Shown here: positions 31,290 through 40,637 of the stretch, in pieces
Layout: each line of letters starts with the position of its first letter
Numbering within the stretch: position 1 is the first letter of the stretch
Assembly: GCA_002840095.1 (NCBI GenBank)
Contig: PGZL01000010.1
Span: 1 to 64,000, forward strand
Length of the DNA stretch: 64,000 bases
Source of the DNA: Gammaproteobacteria bacterium HGW-Gammaproteobacteria-1
Lineage (GTDB): Bacteria > Pseudomonadota > Gammaproteobacteria > Thiohalomonadales > Thiohalomonadaceae
Reading direction: 5' to 3'
The notes under the pieces: model-generated
The model's database searches: none
Told to the model about the DNA's origin: nothing
The model's input: the letters and a program-made list of their open reading frames with translations, nothing else
Made by a program: the position numbers and the translations under genes

Positions 31290-32218
31290 AGGTAATACTC
31301 GCCAATCCCCGCGGATTCTGTGCCGGCGTCGACCGGGCCATTGATATCGTCGCACGCGCCCTGCAACTGTTCGGTGCCCCCATCTACGTGCGTCACGAGG
31401 TGGTGCACAATCGCTACGTGGTGGAGGACCTGCGGGCCAAGGGTGCGGTCTTCGTCGACGAGCTGGAACAGGTGCCGGATGGGGCGACGGTCATTTTCAG
31501 TGCCCATGGCGTACCCCGGGCAGTGCAGCAGGAGGCACAGCGACGCGGCCTGCGGGTGTTTGATGCCACCTGTCCCCTGGTGACCAAGGTTCACATCGAG
31601 GTGGATCGCCACGCCCATGCCTTTCACGAGGTCATCATGATCGGCCACGCCGGGCATCCTGAAGTGGAAGGCACCATGGGACAATATGAAAGTGGTGCGA
31701 ATGGCGCGATCTATCTGGTGGAAGATGTCGACGATGTGGCGGGCCTGTCGGTCAAGAACCCGGAAAATCTCGCCTATGTAACCCAGACCACACTGTCGGT
31801 AGACGATGCCGCCGCGGTAGTCGCCGCCCTGCGCGAGCGATTCCCCTCCATCCAAGGACCGCGCAAGGACGACATCTGCTATGCCACCCAGAACCGCCAG
31901 GACGCGGTCAAGCGTCTGGCCGCATTGTGCGATGTCGTATTGGTCGTCGGTTCACCCAACAGCTCCAACTCCAACCGGCTGCGCGAAGTCTCCGAGCGCA
32001 GCGGCACGCCGGCCTATCTTATCGACAGTGCCGATGAGCTGCGTTCGGAATGGCTCGAAGGCAAGCATGTCGTAGGGGTGACCGCCGGTGCTTCAGCACC
32101 GGAAATCCTGGTGCAGCAGGTGCTGGAGCGCCTGCGTGAGCTGGGGGCTGCGGAATACTCGGTGGACGGCGGCGTGGTGGAGGACCACGCCTTTCCGTTG
32201 CCGAAGGAGTTAAGGTAA
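31286..32218 (+). CDS. ispH: 4-hydroxy-3-methylbut-2-enyl diphosphate reductase
   Basis: A 310-residue iron-sulfur enzyme that releases isopentenyl and dimethylallyl diphosphate at the end of the MEP pathway. Cluster cysteines are visible in [13 protein letters not shown] (Cys12), [13 protein letters not shown] (near 96) and [14 protein letters not shown] (near 197). The substrate-binding [14 protein letters not shown] block is intact. The ATGA overlap with fkpB implies coupling. Its 3' end faces the convergent pilin operon across 55 bases with no clear terminator. Confidence 0.97.
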   Translation: MKVILANPRGFCAGVDRAIDIVARALQLFGAPIYVRHEVVHNRYVVEDLRAKGAVFVDELEQVPDGATVIFSAHGVPRAVQQEAQRRGLRVFDATCPLVTKVHIEVDRHAHAFHEVIMIGHAGHPEVEGTMGQYESGANGAIYLVEDVDDVAGLSVKNPENLAYVTQTTLSVDDAAAVVAALRERFPSIQGPRKDDICYATQNRQDAVKRLAALCDVVLVVGSPNSSNSNRLREVSERSGTPAYLIDSADELRSEWLEGKHVVGVTAGASAPEILVQQVLERLRELGAAEYSVDGGVVEDHAFPLPKELR

Positions 32219-32273
32219 TCAGCTAATGCACTCTGCTGGGTGCGCAAGGCATGACCAGAAGCTTGCTGTCACG

Positions 32274-32681
32274 TCAGCGCCAGCACTGGGCCAGGGGCGA
32301 TGTGCCGGTATGGCCGCGTTGCCCGGTTTCGGTGAGGGTGAAGTTCCCGCATTCGGGATCTGCTTCCACCGGCGTTGCCGTCAGGGTAAAGGTATTCGGG
32401 GCTACAGCGGTGGGCCGGATGTTGTATCTGACCGTGCCTGCGCCACCTCGCGGTGATTGTGACAATGCTGCAGGCAGCGCCGCGGTGGTGTAGTTGTAGG
32501 TCGTGGTGTACCAGCGCTCCATGAATTGGGCCGCCTCCAGCAAAACCGCCTGTGCTTCCGCGCGGCGCGCCTTTTGCACATGTGCCTGATACGAGGGAAA
32601 GGCGACAGCGGCGAGTATGCCGACGATGGCTACCACGATCAGCAGCTCGACCAGGGTGAATCCTCTACATGTGGTTTTCAT
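32274..32681 (-). CDS. pilE: Type IV minor pilin PilE-like
   Basis: A 135-residue type IV pilin. After a six-residue leader the prepilin peptidase site and N-terminal helix read GFTLVELLIVVAIVGILAAV; the glutamate at mature position 5 is present. The C-terminal domain carries two cysteines (ADPECGNFTL and LAQCWR) for the disulfide-bonded D-loop. It is the last gene of the minor pilin operon, the position of pilE in Pseudomonas aeruginosa, where it helps prime pilus assembly. Confidence 0.9.
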   Translation of the reverse strand: MKTTCRGFTLVELLIVVAIVGILAAVAFPSYQAHVQKARRAEAQAVLLEAAQFMERWYTTTYNYTTAALPAALSQSPRGGAGTVRYNIRPTAVAPNTFTLTATPVEADPECGNFTLTETGQRGHTGTSPLAQCWR

Positions 32682-32716
32682 GGTGCATGCGCCTCAATGG
32701 AGCCCGTGGTATCCGT

Positions 32717-33022
32717 TCATTGCGGAAGTGTATCGAACACATGAATGCGGGTCACGGTTTTTGCCTTTCCGGTGCCCTTCCAGGTGATACCGACAGGCTG
32801 GCCCGGGGCAAGCAGGAAAACATCGAGCGTTCTCCCACCATCCGCAGTCACCTTCACGCTGCTGGATACACGAAAGGTCTCTGAACCGACCTCGATGGTC
32901 CGCTGCCTGCTGTCGGTCAGTCCGAGTTCACCGACCATCTGGATATCGCTGGGCGTGTCCTGCGCCTGGGAAATGCCAGCGCCGGCCAGCAGCAGGGCGA
33001 GTGCAATAATGATGTTGCGCAT
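32717..33022 (-). CDS. Small secreted protein, PilY2-like
   Basis: A 101-residue protein with a clear signal peptide (MRNIIIALALLLAGAGISQA) and a predicted beta-rich body with the segment FRVSSSVKVTADGG near residues 50-63. It lies between pilY1 and pilE, exactly where pilY2 lies in Pseudomonas. General form (short, secreted, one small beta domain) fits PilY2, but I recognise the family from position and pattern only. Function in pilus biogenesis is unclear. Confidence 0.6.
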   Translation of the reverse strand: MRNIIIALALLLAGAGISQAQDTPSDIQMVGELGLTDSRQRTIEVGSETFRVSSSVKVTADGGRTLDVFLLAPGQPVGITWKGTGKAKTVTRIHVFDTLPQ

Positions 33023-33100
33023 GTTATCAACCTCACAGTCAGCTAGTGGTCCGTTGTTGTCTGGCGCAATGGCCGTGGACCGGGTGCAAGTCTTTTCGCC

Positions 33101-33144
33101 GCATCCGGCCGGGAGGTCTCATTGATTTCTTCCGGGCCGGATGC
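33101..33144 (-). other. Stem-loop between pilY1 and the pilY2-like gene
   Basis: Perfect 10-bp arms GCATCCGGCC and GGCCGGATGC enclose 24 bases, four more of which can pair. No T-run is seen. It may stabilise the pilY1 3' end or partly uncouple pilY1 from the downstream pilin genes. Confidence 0.5.
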
Positions 33145-33168
33145 CGCCGATAGTGCTCGTGCAATGTC

Positions 33169-36100
33169 TCAGGGGGCGTCTTCACGCCAGGTTTGCCGTC
33201 CCTGAGTGGGGAGGCCTTCGGTTGCTCCAGCCCCCTCCAGGTCGGAACCTTCATAGAGCAATTCCGAGTTGCCGTCCCGGATGGTCGTCAGTTCCTCGCC
33301 ATGGCCTCCGCCAAGGCCGCTCCAGTTGCCGTCCGCGCTGTCGAAGTAGCCGTCCTGATTCAGATCGAACACGGCGTCGTTGCTGCTGCCGCCGGATCCC
33401 ACCATGACATCCATGATGAAGCCGCGACGGCCGCTGCTGCAGGGATCGTCGTCTGGGATCAAGGTGCTGAAACGCACCCGTTCCTGGGAGATGCCGGCCG
33501 GGAAGTTGGGGGCGCTGATTACGCGCTCGCCGGTTTCGACGTCGAGATTGAGATACCAGCCCTTGTCGCCCGGATCCGCGGCGTAGCTGGACACCGTCCG
33601 CAGGACATAGGTTGCGGCGCCTATATCCTGTGAGGTCTGTCCCGTGATTTCCTGTTTCGTCAAGGGGCCGGTGACCTCAGTGCCGGAGCCGTCGTCAAAG
33701 ATGCCGTACAGCGTCTGCACCTGTGTCGAATTTCCGTCCTGGGTGCGGAAGAAGGCGCCGGTTCCGAACAACACCACCAGCTGATCGCTATTGTTGGGGT
33801 TGATCGCGATGCCGGGGCGGGCCGTGATGGGTTGCGGCCCGTTGGACGGATCCTTGGCCGCGAACAGCTTGGTCGCGGAGTTCCAGCCGCCGGATGAGTC
33901 GGCGTGGACGTCGAAGCGCCACATATTGCCCAGCAGGTCGCCGGCGTAAATGACGTTTGCGGCGAGGTTGTAAATAGGCCAGTCGGTGGCCTGGGGAGAA
34001 CCCAGCCCGTTGGGTGCGGCGGCGCTGCCGACGCCGGTATCAATCTTGGCCAGCAGTTGGCCGCTGCTCAGGCTCACGATGAACAACATGGCGGTATTGC
34101 TGCTGCTGTTGTAGCCGTTACCGAACACCGCGGCCCATTCGCCGTCACGCATGCGCACGATCAGCGGCTGTCCCACGTTGTAGCCGAGGTCGGGATCGGT
34201 AAACTCCCATAGCACGTTGCCCGTGTCGAAGCTACCTGAGGTAACATCCAGGGCGAACACGGTACGCCCGCCGCCGCCCATGGAACCGACCAGGACCGTT
34301 TTCCAGGTGCCGCCCCAATAGGCGTCACCCACGGCGGCGGTGCCATCCACGTAGTAACGATGGGTGTAGTTGGGATCCATCAAATGGTTGATGCGCGCAT
34401 AGGTGGTGCCGGCTTCCGGCAGCAGCACTTCGCTGGGAATATAGGCGAAACTTTCTGCGCCTGTCAGGGCGTCGAACGCGTGGAGCATACCATCGTTGGC
34501 GCCGGTGTAGATTACGTCGGGCCGTGACTGATAGGCCCCGGTATTACGGAAGGCGGTGTAGCTGGCACCCAGATCGCTGAGCAGGCTGTAGCCGAAGTTG
34601 AGTTTGCCGGCATACTGCGGGTTGGAGTGGACTACGTCGCCGAGGAGGCGGGCCGATCCGCTTTCCGAGCGGCTGCGGAACGAGGCGTGAGCCGATTCGT
34701 TGCCCCGCAGCCAGTCGATGCGATTGGTGCCCAAGCCATCCACTGTGCCGTTCAGGGCGCGATTTAGTGCATCCTGCTGGTCTGTACTTAGATTGGCTAG
34801 GCTGAACGTGGTGCCGCTGCCGGAAGTGCTGTTCGTCGTGAACAGCTTGCGTGTCGCCGGCGTCATTTCACGCAACTTGGCCTCGGCATCCCAGGCGACC
34901 CCGCCCAGCACGCCGCCCGGAAGAATGTCGTAGGCGAGCATCATGCCGGACCAGTCGCCGCTGCGGAAGCCGGCGGTATAGAGCATGGTGTCGCTCTGCA
35001 GTACGGCAGTGCTTGCCGCCGAAGCGGTGGCAGAGCTTTCCACGCGTGCCACGATGGCATCGAGTACGCCGCTCAGTTCATTGGCAAAGGTCTCGGGGTC
35101 GGCCGCGCTGAAGAAGCCGCCCCGCGAGTTGAGACCGGCGTGCAGCAGGTCATCAATTTTCGCCGGATTGGTGGAATACGGATCAAGCCAGGAAATAGCG
35201 GTACCGTTGGCGACTGCATCCCATGCATCCTGCGGATCGACAGAGCCGGTTACGCCCAACCCTACACCGAAGGTTACCATGTGCTGCCAAAATGCCTCAT
35301 TCTGTGGACTGGTGGGAACTTCGTTGGCCAGATCGGTGCGCAGGTCATTTTTCCAGTAGTGCATGGCCACGTCCGCCAGCGTGTTGCTGCGGGCGTCCCG
35401 GTACGGATCCGCGGGGACGTACTGGAAGGTGGAGCCATCCGGCGCGGTATGGGTGGGACCATTGCTGTTGTCGGAGTTGCCGACGGAGGGTGACGGATCG
35501 GCGCCGTTCCAATAGCCATCAGTCATCAGGATGGAATAGCTCTGGCGGCACTGTAAATGGGCCGTGGTGTCATTGGTGCCGGGGACGGCACCCCAGGGGC
35601 CGCGGTTGTCGGTGCGATAGTAGTAATTGCCGGCCGCCTGCAGCGTCTGGCGCAGGGGCGTGCCGGCGGCCGGGATGTCGCGATCATAGAGCAAATCGAA
35701 GAAGGCGGTGCGGTCCGGGCCGGTGAAGCGGCGTACACCGCGCACGACTTTGCTGGTGCCGATGCCATCCACGGTGGACCAGCCGGCATTGATAGTAGAG
35801 TAACCGACGCGCATGCCTTCCCCCTGCTGGGCGAAGGCGCGGCTGACGCCACCGCGGGATGCCAGGATACGCGAGCGGTAGTAGGTGTACCAATTGGCGA
35901 AGTTCTGAATTTCCTCGGCATAGGTGCAGGTCGCCGTTGCCGCATCGACGCAGTCGGAGCGGTTCTCACGACCATGGCCGGTATAGGTTGGAGTAGCGCT
36001 GCGAATTTCGACCTTGGTGAAATTGCCCCAGGCGTAATTGGTGCTGCCATCATGCACGAAGTAAACGGCCGGCCAATAGGTCTGGGTCTGTGTAAAGGTG

Positions 36101-36663
36101 CTGCAGTTGGAGAAGGAGAAGGCGCCGGTGGCGTTGCGGGTAATGGTATTGCAGTTGGTCCAACTGCCGTACCGCGAGTTGCTTGCGGTCAGATTACGCG
36201 AGCCGCGTGCCGGCCGCAGGGGATTGTGCAGTGCGGCGGCCGGATCGGCATTGGGCATCAACGTGCCGTTGTCGCCAGCCTGGGGCCAGGGTTGGTAAGT
36301 TATGCTCGGGTTATAGTAAACAGCATTGAATTGCTGGGTGCGGGTAAAAGCGCCATATGGATGGTTGTCCGCGAAGCTTGGGGCGCGATCAGTGTAATTA
36401 CCGGAGCTGTACAGGTCACTGATGCGGCCATACATATAATACGAGCCATTATAAATGTGTTCGTCCGGCATGTTCTCAAAGTGCATGGAACCCGAGTCGT
36501 CCAGGATGAACATGATGTTCGGTTCGATCGTGGTGGTGACGAACAACGGCGCGTTGGCGATGTCGACGGCGGCCTGCGCGGGCGCCGCTACAGCCACACC
36601 GAGGGCCAGCCCGAGGGCAAGTCCCTTGATGCCGCGGAAAGATTTCTTGTGAGTGGAGTTCAT
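33169..36663 (-). CDS. pilY1: Type IV pilus tip-associated protein PilY1
   Basis: A 1164-residue secreted protein with a signal peptide (ending APAQAA near residue 32). An N-terminal von Willebrand A-like region has a MIDAS start (FILDDSGSMHFENM near 52-65), and the C-terminal beta-propeller is of the PilC/PilY1 type. A calcium-loop-like sequence DLNQDGYFDSADG lies close to the C-terminus. PilY1 primes pilus assembly, adheres to surfaces and signals contact. ATG 36663 is chosen for the signal peptide; an upstream in-frame extension of 41 residues is not secretory. It lies downstream of pilX. Confidence 0.92.
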   Translation of the reverse strand: MNSTHKKSFRGIKGLALGLALGVAVAAPAQAAVDIANAPLFVTTTIEPNIMFILDDSGSMHFENMPDEHIYNGSYYMYGRISDLYSSGNYTDRAPSFADNHPYGAFTRTQQFNAVYYNPSITYQPWPQAGDNGTLMPNADPAAALHNPLRPARGSRNLTASNSRYGSWTNCNTITRNATGAFSFSNCSTFTQTQTYWPAVYFVHDGSTNYAWGNFTKVEIRSATPTYTGHGRENRSDCVDAATATCTYAEEIQNFANWYTYYRSRILASRGGVSRAFAQQGEGMRVGYSTINAGWSTVDGIGTSKVVRGVRRFTGPDRTAFFDLLYDRDIPAAGTPLRQTLQAAGNYYYRTDNRGPWGAVPGTNDTTAHLQCRQSYSILMTDGYWNGADPSPSVGNSDNSNGPTHTAPDGSTFQYVPADPYRDARSNTLADVAMHYWKNDLRTDLANEVPTSPQNEAFWQHMVTFGVGLGVTGSVDPQDAWDAVANGTAISWLDPYSTNPAKIDDLLHAGLNSRGGFFSAADPETFANELSGVLDAIVARVESSATASAASTAVLQSDTMLYTAGFRSGDWSGMMLAYDILPGGVLGGVAWDAEAKLREMTPATRKLFTTNSTSGSGTTFSLANLSTDQQDALNRALNGTVDGLGTNRIDWLRGNESAHASFRSRSESGSARLLGDVVHSNPQYAGKLNFGYSLLSDLGASYTAFRNTGAYQSRPDVIYTGANDGMLHAFDALTGAESFAYIPSEVLLPEAGTTYARINHLMDPNYTHRYYVDGTAAVGDAYWGGTWKTVLVGSMGGGGRTVFALDVTSGSFDTGNVLWEFTDPDLGYNVGQPLIVRMRDGEWAAVFGNGYNSSSNTAMLFIVSLSSGQLLAKIDTGVGSAAAPNGLGSPQATDWPIYNLAANVIYAGDLLGNMWRFDVHADSSGGWNSATKLFAAKDPSNGPQPITARPGIAINPNNSDQLVVLFGTGAFFRTQDGNSTQVQTLYGIFDDGSGTEVTGPLTKQEITGQTSQDIGAATYVLRTVSSYAADPGDKGWYLNLDVETGERVISAPNFPAGISQERVRFSTLIPDDDPCSSGRRGFIMDVMVGSGGSSNDAVFDLNQDGYFDSADGNWSGLGGGHGEELTTIRDGNSELLYEGSDLEGAGATEGLPTQGRQTWREDAP

Positions 36664-36712
36664 GTCACGTCTCCTTGACGGTATAGCCATTTGCACAAGG
36701 TTGTCCGGTGCG

Positions 36713-37180
36713 CTATTCGTTGGTCGGCCAGACATAGGTTTCGAGCACGGTCTGGGCGGTGGCCGAGCCGCCGCTGCCACGGGCATTCACCGGGTAGTAG
36801 TTCAGGAATTTGGGTGGCCCCCCCAAACCAATTCCCATACGGACCGACGTTGGCTGGCCGACATAAAAGGTGGGGGCGTCAGCCAGCTGCGCATCGAGTC
36901 CTGCCAGCGTGCCGGTGACGGCAGCACCATCCCAAGGCGGATTGCTCTGGGCGCTGGTTGCATTGGCAGCAATCTCCAGCCAGTTCTCCCCTGCACGCAA
37001 GGCGGCTTCGGCGGCCTGGAAGGAGAGGTTGAGATCGCGGGTATTGCCGGCCATGCGTTCCTGCAGGGTGGTGGTGCGCATGGCTGCGGTGCCGATTAGG
37101 GTGAGCAGGAGCAGGAAGATCAGGGCGACGATCAGCACCGCTCCGCGCTGCGTGGTGGGTATGACGTGCGATGACAACAT
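36713..37180 (-). CDS. pilX: Minor pilin assembly protein PilX
   Basis: A 155-residue protein with a short basic leader and a hydrophobic helix (QRGAVLIVALIFLLLLTLIG near residues 12-31), then RTTTLQERMAGNTRDLNLSF, the block typical of PilX N-terminal domains. The leader lacks the usual Glu5 of pilins, as in many PilX proteins. ATG 37180 follows a GAGGAA site; the longer open frame upstream only shadows pilW. It sits 10 bases after pilW and 49 before pilY1. Confidence 0.9.
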   Translation of the reverse strand: MLSSHVIPTTQRGAVLIVALIFLLLLTLIGTAAMRTTTLQERMAGNTRDLNLSFQAAEAALRAGENWLEIAANATSAQSNPPWDGAAVTGTLAGLDAQLADAPTFYVGQPTSVRMGIGLGGPPKFLNYYPVNARGSGGSATAQTVLETYVWPTNE

Positions 37181-37190
37181 GGTCAATTCC

Positions 37191-38306
37191 TCAGGGCAGC
37201 CAGCTGCGCAGGCCGATGGTGGTGGTAAACACCTGCCGCAGGCGGCGATCCGCCGGCAGGACCTCAACACCGGTATCGTGGGTATAGGTGTACGGCTGGG
37301 CCGTATCGGTGACGTTGTTGTCGCTGCGCAGCAGCAGGCTGATGCGCACGCTGATGACGTCGCGCCAGATGCCTGCCGCGGCGATAGTGTCGGCGGTTTG
37401 ATAGCCGGTGGGGACCAGGTTGCCGTTGCCGTCCGGCACGCCGACACCGTAGGTGACGCGCATGCGTTCGACGTTCTCCACCAGTTCCTGGGCGACCGCG
37501 CCATCGGCGCTCTGGAACAGGGCGGGCGCGCCGCTGGCCCCGGGGGCTATGAAATAGGTGTATGAGGTCATGGCCATGATGCCGGCGTTAGCGTTCGGGG
37601 CGAAGTCTTTGCCGAGGTTGACGGTGACATTGCCCGGGACGCCGGCGCCCACATCGTGGTCGAGCTGTCCGGCGGCGATGGTTGCATCGTCACTGGTGAT
37701 TTGGAAGATGGCCGCGTTAACGCAATCACCGACCATGACGATGTCGAATTGACGGAGGCCGCTGTTGGCGACGATGCTCAGCGGAGCCGAGCCGGAGCCT
37801 TCAGGGGCTCCGGGGTTAAGCCCGGTCAGTGGCAACCGGCGACCACTGACCTTACGCAGGGTAAGAGTGTCGCTGCCCGGCAAGGCGGCGGCAGCCGCCG
37901 CCGGCAAAGCCGGCGTCCAGCCGGCCCCGTCCCAGAAACTGCCCTCAACGGGGTTTGCCAGGCCCCAGGTGTTGTCGCCCGGATTGGTTACCAATGCCAC
38001 GCGTATGCGGCCGGTTTTGATAAAGGTGGTTGGCGGAGGGGTCACCTCGGCCTCCATGACGCGGGCGTTGGCGCAGCCCATGTGTCCGGCCATGCGTAAA
38101 TCCCAGTTGAGCTGGTCGACGGCGAACCGCCCGTTTTCCTGTACCCGTGCCATGGCTTCCTGCAGGGTGTAGGTCTGCTTGCTGCCGATGAACAGTTCGA
38201 TGATGCCCGCCATCAGTACCAGGCCGATGACGAGGGCCACCATGGTTTCCACCAGGGTGAGTCCCCGTTGGCGGCATACAGCAGGAATGTGTCGGGACAT
38301 GATCAT
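37191..38306 (-). CDS. pilW: Minor pilin assembly protein PilW
   Basis: A 371-residue protein with a prepilin leader and N-terminal helix (RGLTLVETMVALVIGLVLMA near residues 14-33, with Glu5 of the mature protein). The block MARVQENGRFAVDQLNWDLR-MAGHMGC is the PilW signature. With PilV, PilX, FimU and PilE it forms the priming complex of the type IVa pilus. ATG 38306 or 38300 may be used. Its start overlaps the pilV stop by 4 bases. Confidence 0.92.
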   Translation of the reverse strand: MIMSRHIPAVCRQRGLTLVETMVALVIGLVLMAGIIELFIGSKQTYTLQEAMARVQENGRFAVDQLNWDLRMAGHMGCANARVMEAEVTPPPTTFIKTGRIRVALVTNPGDNTWGLANPVEGSFWDGAGWTPALPAAAAAALPGSDTLTLRKVSGRRLPLTGLNPGAPEGSGSAPLSIVANSGLRQFDIVMVGDCVNAAIFQITSDDATIAAGQLDHDVGAGVPGNVTVNLGKDFAPNANAGIMAMTSYTYFIAPGASGAPALFQSADGAVAQELVENVERMRVTYGVGVPDGNGNLVPTGYQTADTIAAAGIWRDVISVRISLLLRSDNNVTDTAQPYTYTHDTGVEVLPADRRLRQVFTTTIGLRSWLP

Positions 38307-38773
38307 AGCTGTGTCGTCACGGTGAATGTTTGAGTGTCGCCTGCGGCAGCACCTGCGCGCTTGCTGTCACTCCACTGGAGGGTGACGGTGTAGACGTCGA
38401 CGCCGATGGGCTGGATGCTGGCCTGGGCGGCGGGCAGGAGGTTGGTAACACGTTGGTACCATGCAAAAACATCCTGGGCATTTACGCTTGCGCCGCCGGC
38501 AGGGGCAGCGCCAAGTGCCAGGTCATATCCTCCGGCTCGGGCTATGTCTCGATTGGTGCGCATGGCATCGATGATTTCATAGCTGAGGGCGGTGGCCTGG
38601 CTGCGCTGATAGGCATTCACATTGCTTTGCAGGGAAAAGGTCTGCAGTCCCGCCAGTCCGAGGAGGCCGATGGCCAGAATGAGCACGGCGATCAATACCT
38701 CCATGAGGGAGAATCCACCCTGAGCGCGGCTGGGTGAGTGGAAAACATGACTTGTCTGCGCGAGCATGTTCAT
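38303..38773 (-). CDS. pilV: Minor pilin PilV
   Basis: A 156-residue protein whose cleavage region and helix read GGFSLMEVLIAVLILAIGLL near residues 19-38, followed by GLAGLQTFSLQSNVNAYQRS, typical of PilV. ATG 38773 is used; it overlaps the fimT stop. A second ATG lies two codons on. Together with pilW, pilX and pilY1 it is co-transcribed on the - strand. The 4-base overlaps at both ends imply coupled translation. Confidence 0.92.
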   Translation of the reverse strand: MNMLAQTSHVFHSPSRAQGGFSLMEVLIAVLILAIGLLGLAGLQTFSLQSNVNAYQRSQATALSYEIIDAMRTNRDIARAGGYDLALGAAPAGGASVNAQDVFAWYQRVTNLLPAAQASIQPIGVDVYTVTLQWSDSKRAGAAAGDTQTFTVTTQL

Positions 38774-39255
38774 GGGCAATTGATCCTGGTAATGCTGAGC
38801 CTACCGGTATTGTTGATGTTGATGGCACGTGCGCGGTTCATATCTCCGGGGGGGCAGCTCGAAGGCGAGAGTGTAATGTTCACCTGCGCCACCGGCAGGG
38901 TCTTCACGCCGCGCGCATCGAAGGTGATGAGGGTCTCGCCCAGGGAATCGATGGTGATCTGGTTCATGGCCGGAAAAGTACGCAGTTCATCGATGGTGCC
39001 GCAGCCGGCGCCGACATGGACGCACCAGCCATTCTGGAAGCCGCCCGGGGCCGCCTCGACGGAAACGCTCGCACCTATACGTATGGCCTCAGAGCGGGCC
39101 AGGTTCATAGCCGCCACCAGTTCGTTGGCCTGGGTGGTTGTGCGGTTGTTTTCAAACAGCGTCTGAAACGAAGGTATCGCCAATGCCAAAGCGATTGCCA
39201 TCACCGCCAGGGTAATAATCAGCTCGACCAGTGTGAATCCGCGTACGTTTTTCAT
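38770..39255 (-). CDS. Pseudopilin, FimT/FimU (GspH) family
   Basis: A 161-residue protein with leader and helix VRGFTLVELIITLAVMAIAL (residues 4-23) and the GspH/FimT domain (RTTTQANELVAAMNLARSEA near residues 37-56, then NGWCVHVGAGCG). It is first in the minor pilin operon, the place of fimT/fimU in Pseudomonas. ATG 39255 is chosen as the start of a short normal leader. Its counterpart in transformation-competent species binds DNA, but that property cannot be judged here. Confidence 0.88.
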   Translation of the reverse strand: MKNVRGFTLVELIITLAVMAIALALAIPSFQTLFENNRTTTQANELVAAMNLARSEAIRIGASVSVEAAPGGFQNGWCVHVGAGCGTIDELRTFPAMNQITIDSLGETLITFDARGVKTLPVAQVNITLSPSSCPPGDMNRARAININNTGRLSITRINCP

Positions 39256-39425
39256 GACCTGAACACTAGCACACCTGCCCACGGGGGAAATCGGGAGTCG
39301 ACAGGCGGCGCGGATGGTACGACGGATGGATGGGGACGCTGAACTACCGGGGGACGCGCATTTGTTTTACCCTGCCCCAAAAGCTGACCAGCCGCGACGT
39401 GGGGCGTGGTTGCAGAATTCCCTGT

Positions 39426-40532
39426 ATGACTCCAGGAGTGTCTGTTTTGCCTGACTGCTTGGTAATTGGTGGTGGTGTTAACGGTCTGCTCGCTGCAGGC
39501 GAACTGATGGCCGCTGGGCTGCGGGTGCGTTTACTTGAGCGGGGGATGGTCGGGCGGGAGTCGTCCTGGGCCGGTGGCGGCATACTGTCGCCGCTTTATC
39601 CCTGGCGCTATCCCGATGCGGTGACGGAGTTGGCGCGCTGGAGCCAGGGGGCTTATCCGGAGCTGGTGGCGCGGTTGCGCCGGGAGAGTGGCATTGACCC
39701 GGGATGGATTCGCAGCGGGATGCTGATGCTCGACACGGGTGACCGGGCGGAGGCGCTGGCCTGGGCCGGCCGTTTTGGCTACCGGGTGGATGAACTGGCA
39801 GGGGCCGCGTTGCGTCAATGCGAGCCGGCGCTGGGGGAGGACCTGGGGCCGGCGCTGTGGATGGCGGCGGTGGCCCAGGTGCGCAATCCGCGGCTGGTGC
39901 AGGCGGCCCGCAACAGTCTGGAGCGGCAGGGCGTCGTCATCGAGGAGGAGGCCGAGGTGACGGAGCTTCTGGAGCGCGGTGGCCGGATTGCCGGGGTGCG
40001 CACGGCGCGCGGTGCAATGGGCGCCGACGTGGTGGTCGTGGCCGCCGGCGCCTGGAGCGGCCGGCTCCTGGCGGAATTGGGGGGCGCACAGGACATACGG
40101 CCGGTTCGGGGACAGATGTTGCTGTTCCGGGGGGCGGCCAGGGTGGTGTCGCGCATCATCCTGGAGCCGGGGCACTATGTAATTCCCCGGCGCGACGGGC
40201 GTGTGCTGGTGGGCAGCACCATGGAATACGTGGGGTTTGACAAGGGGACCACGGCAGCGGCGCGGACCGAATTGCTGGAGACGGCCTTCCGCCTGGTGCC
40301 GGCTTTACGTGAGTTCGAGCTGGAACAGCACTGGGCCGGGCTACGGCCGGGATCGCCTGATGGCGTACCTTATATAGGGGAGCACCCCCAGGTCCGCGGC
40401 CTCTTCATCAACAGCGGTCATTTCCGCAACGGTGTGGTGATGGCGCCTGCCTCGGCCCGGCTGCTGGCGGACCTGGTGGTGGGGCGGACGCCCATACTTG
40501 ACCCGGAGCCGTACGCCATGCGTCGTTCATAG
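39426..40532 (+). CDS. thiO: Glycine oxidase ThiO (FAD-dependent)
   Basis: A 368-residue flavoenzyme of the D-amino acid oxidase fold. The dinucleotide-binding motif CLVIGGGVNGLLAAGELMAA lies at residues 9-28 and the closing FAD block FINSGHFRNGVVMAPASARL near 328-347. ThiO makes dehydroglycine for the thiazole of thiamine. ATG 39426 is chosen because the 32 upstream in-frame codons lack similarity and precede the glycine motif. It is divergent from the pilin operon. In Pseudomonas thiO is also next to this cluster. Confidence 0.9.
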   Translation: MTPGVSVLPDCLVIGGGVNGLLAAGELMAAGLRVRLLERGMVGRESSWAGGGILSPLYPWRYPDAVTELARWSQGAYPELVARLRRESGIDPGWIRSGMLMLDTGDRAEALAWAGRFGYRVDELAGAALRQCEPALGEDLGPALWMAAVAQVRNPRLVQAARNSLERQGVVIEEEAEVTELLERGGRIAGVRTARGAMGADVVVVAAGAWSGRLLAELGGAQDIRPVRGQMLLFRGAARVVSRIILEPGHYVIPRRDGRVLVGSTMEYVGFDKGTTAAARTELLETAFRLVPALREFELEQHWAGLRPGSPDGVPYIGEHPQVRGLFINSGHFRNGVVMAPASARLLADLVVGRTPILDPEPYAMRRS

Positions 40533-40569
40533 GCCAGAAAATCAGTTACTTGGGGACCGAAAATCGAAT

Positions 40570-40590
40570 ATTCTTACACGTTGTAGGAAT
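40570..40590. promoter_or_regulatory. Possible operator upstream of the Fur-family gene
   Basis: An inverted repeat ATTCTTACA-CGT-TGTAGGAAT has 9-bp arms with one mismatch. It lies 12 bases upstream of the putative -35 of the regulator gene, so autoregulation is plausible. It is not a classical Fur box. Confidence 0.5.
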
Positions 40591-40601
40591 AATCCGTCGT
40601 C

Positions 40602-40630
40602 TGGACTTCAATTAAACCCATCGCTATACT
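40602..40630 (+). promoter_or_regulatory. Putative promoter of the Fur-family gene
   Basis: TGGACT (40602-40607), a 17-base spacer and TATACT (40625-40630), close to consensus at the -10. It ends 7 bases before ATG 40638, so the transcript would be nearly leaderless. Confidence 0.45.
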
Positions 40631-40637
40631 CGGGAAC

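Noticed and set aside
39344-40560. GGGGGAC- and TTGGGGAC-containing bases flanking thiO as REP/RAYT elements
   Set aside because: Only short fragments resemble REP heads, no full stem-loop is formed and no transposase is nearby.
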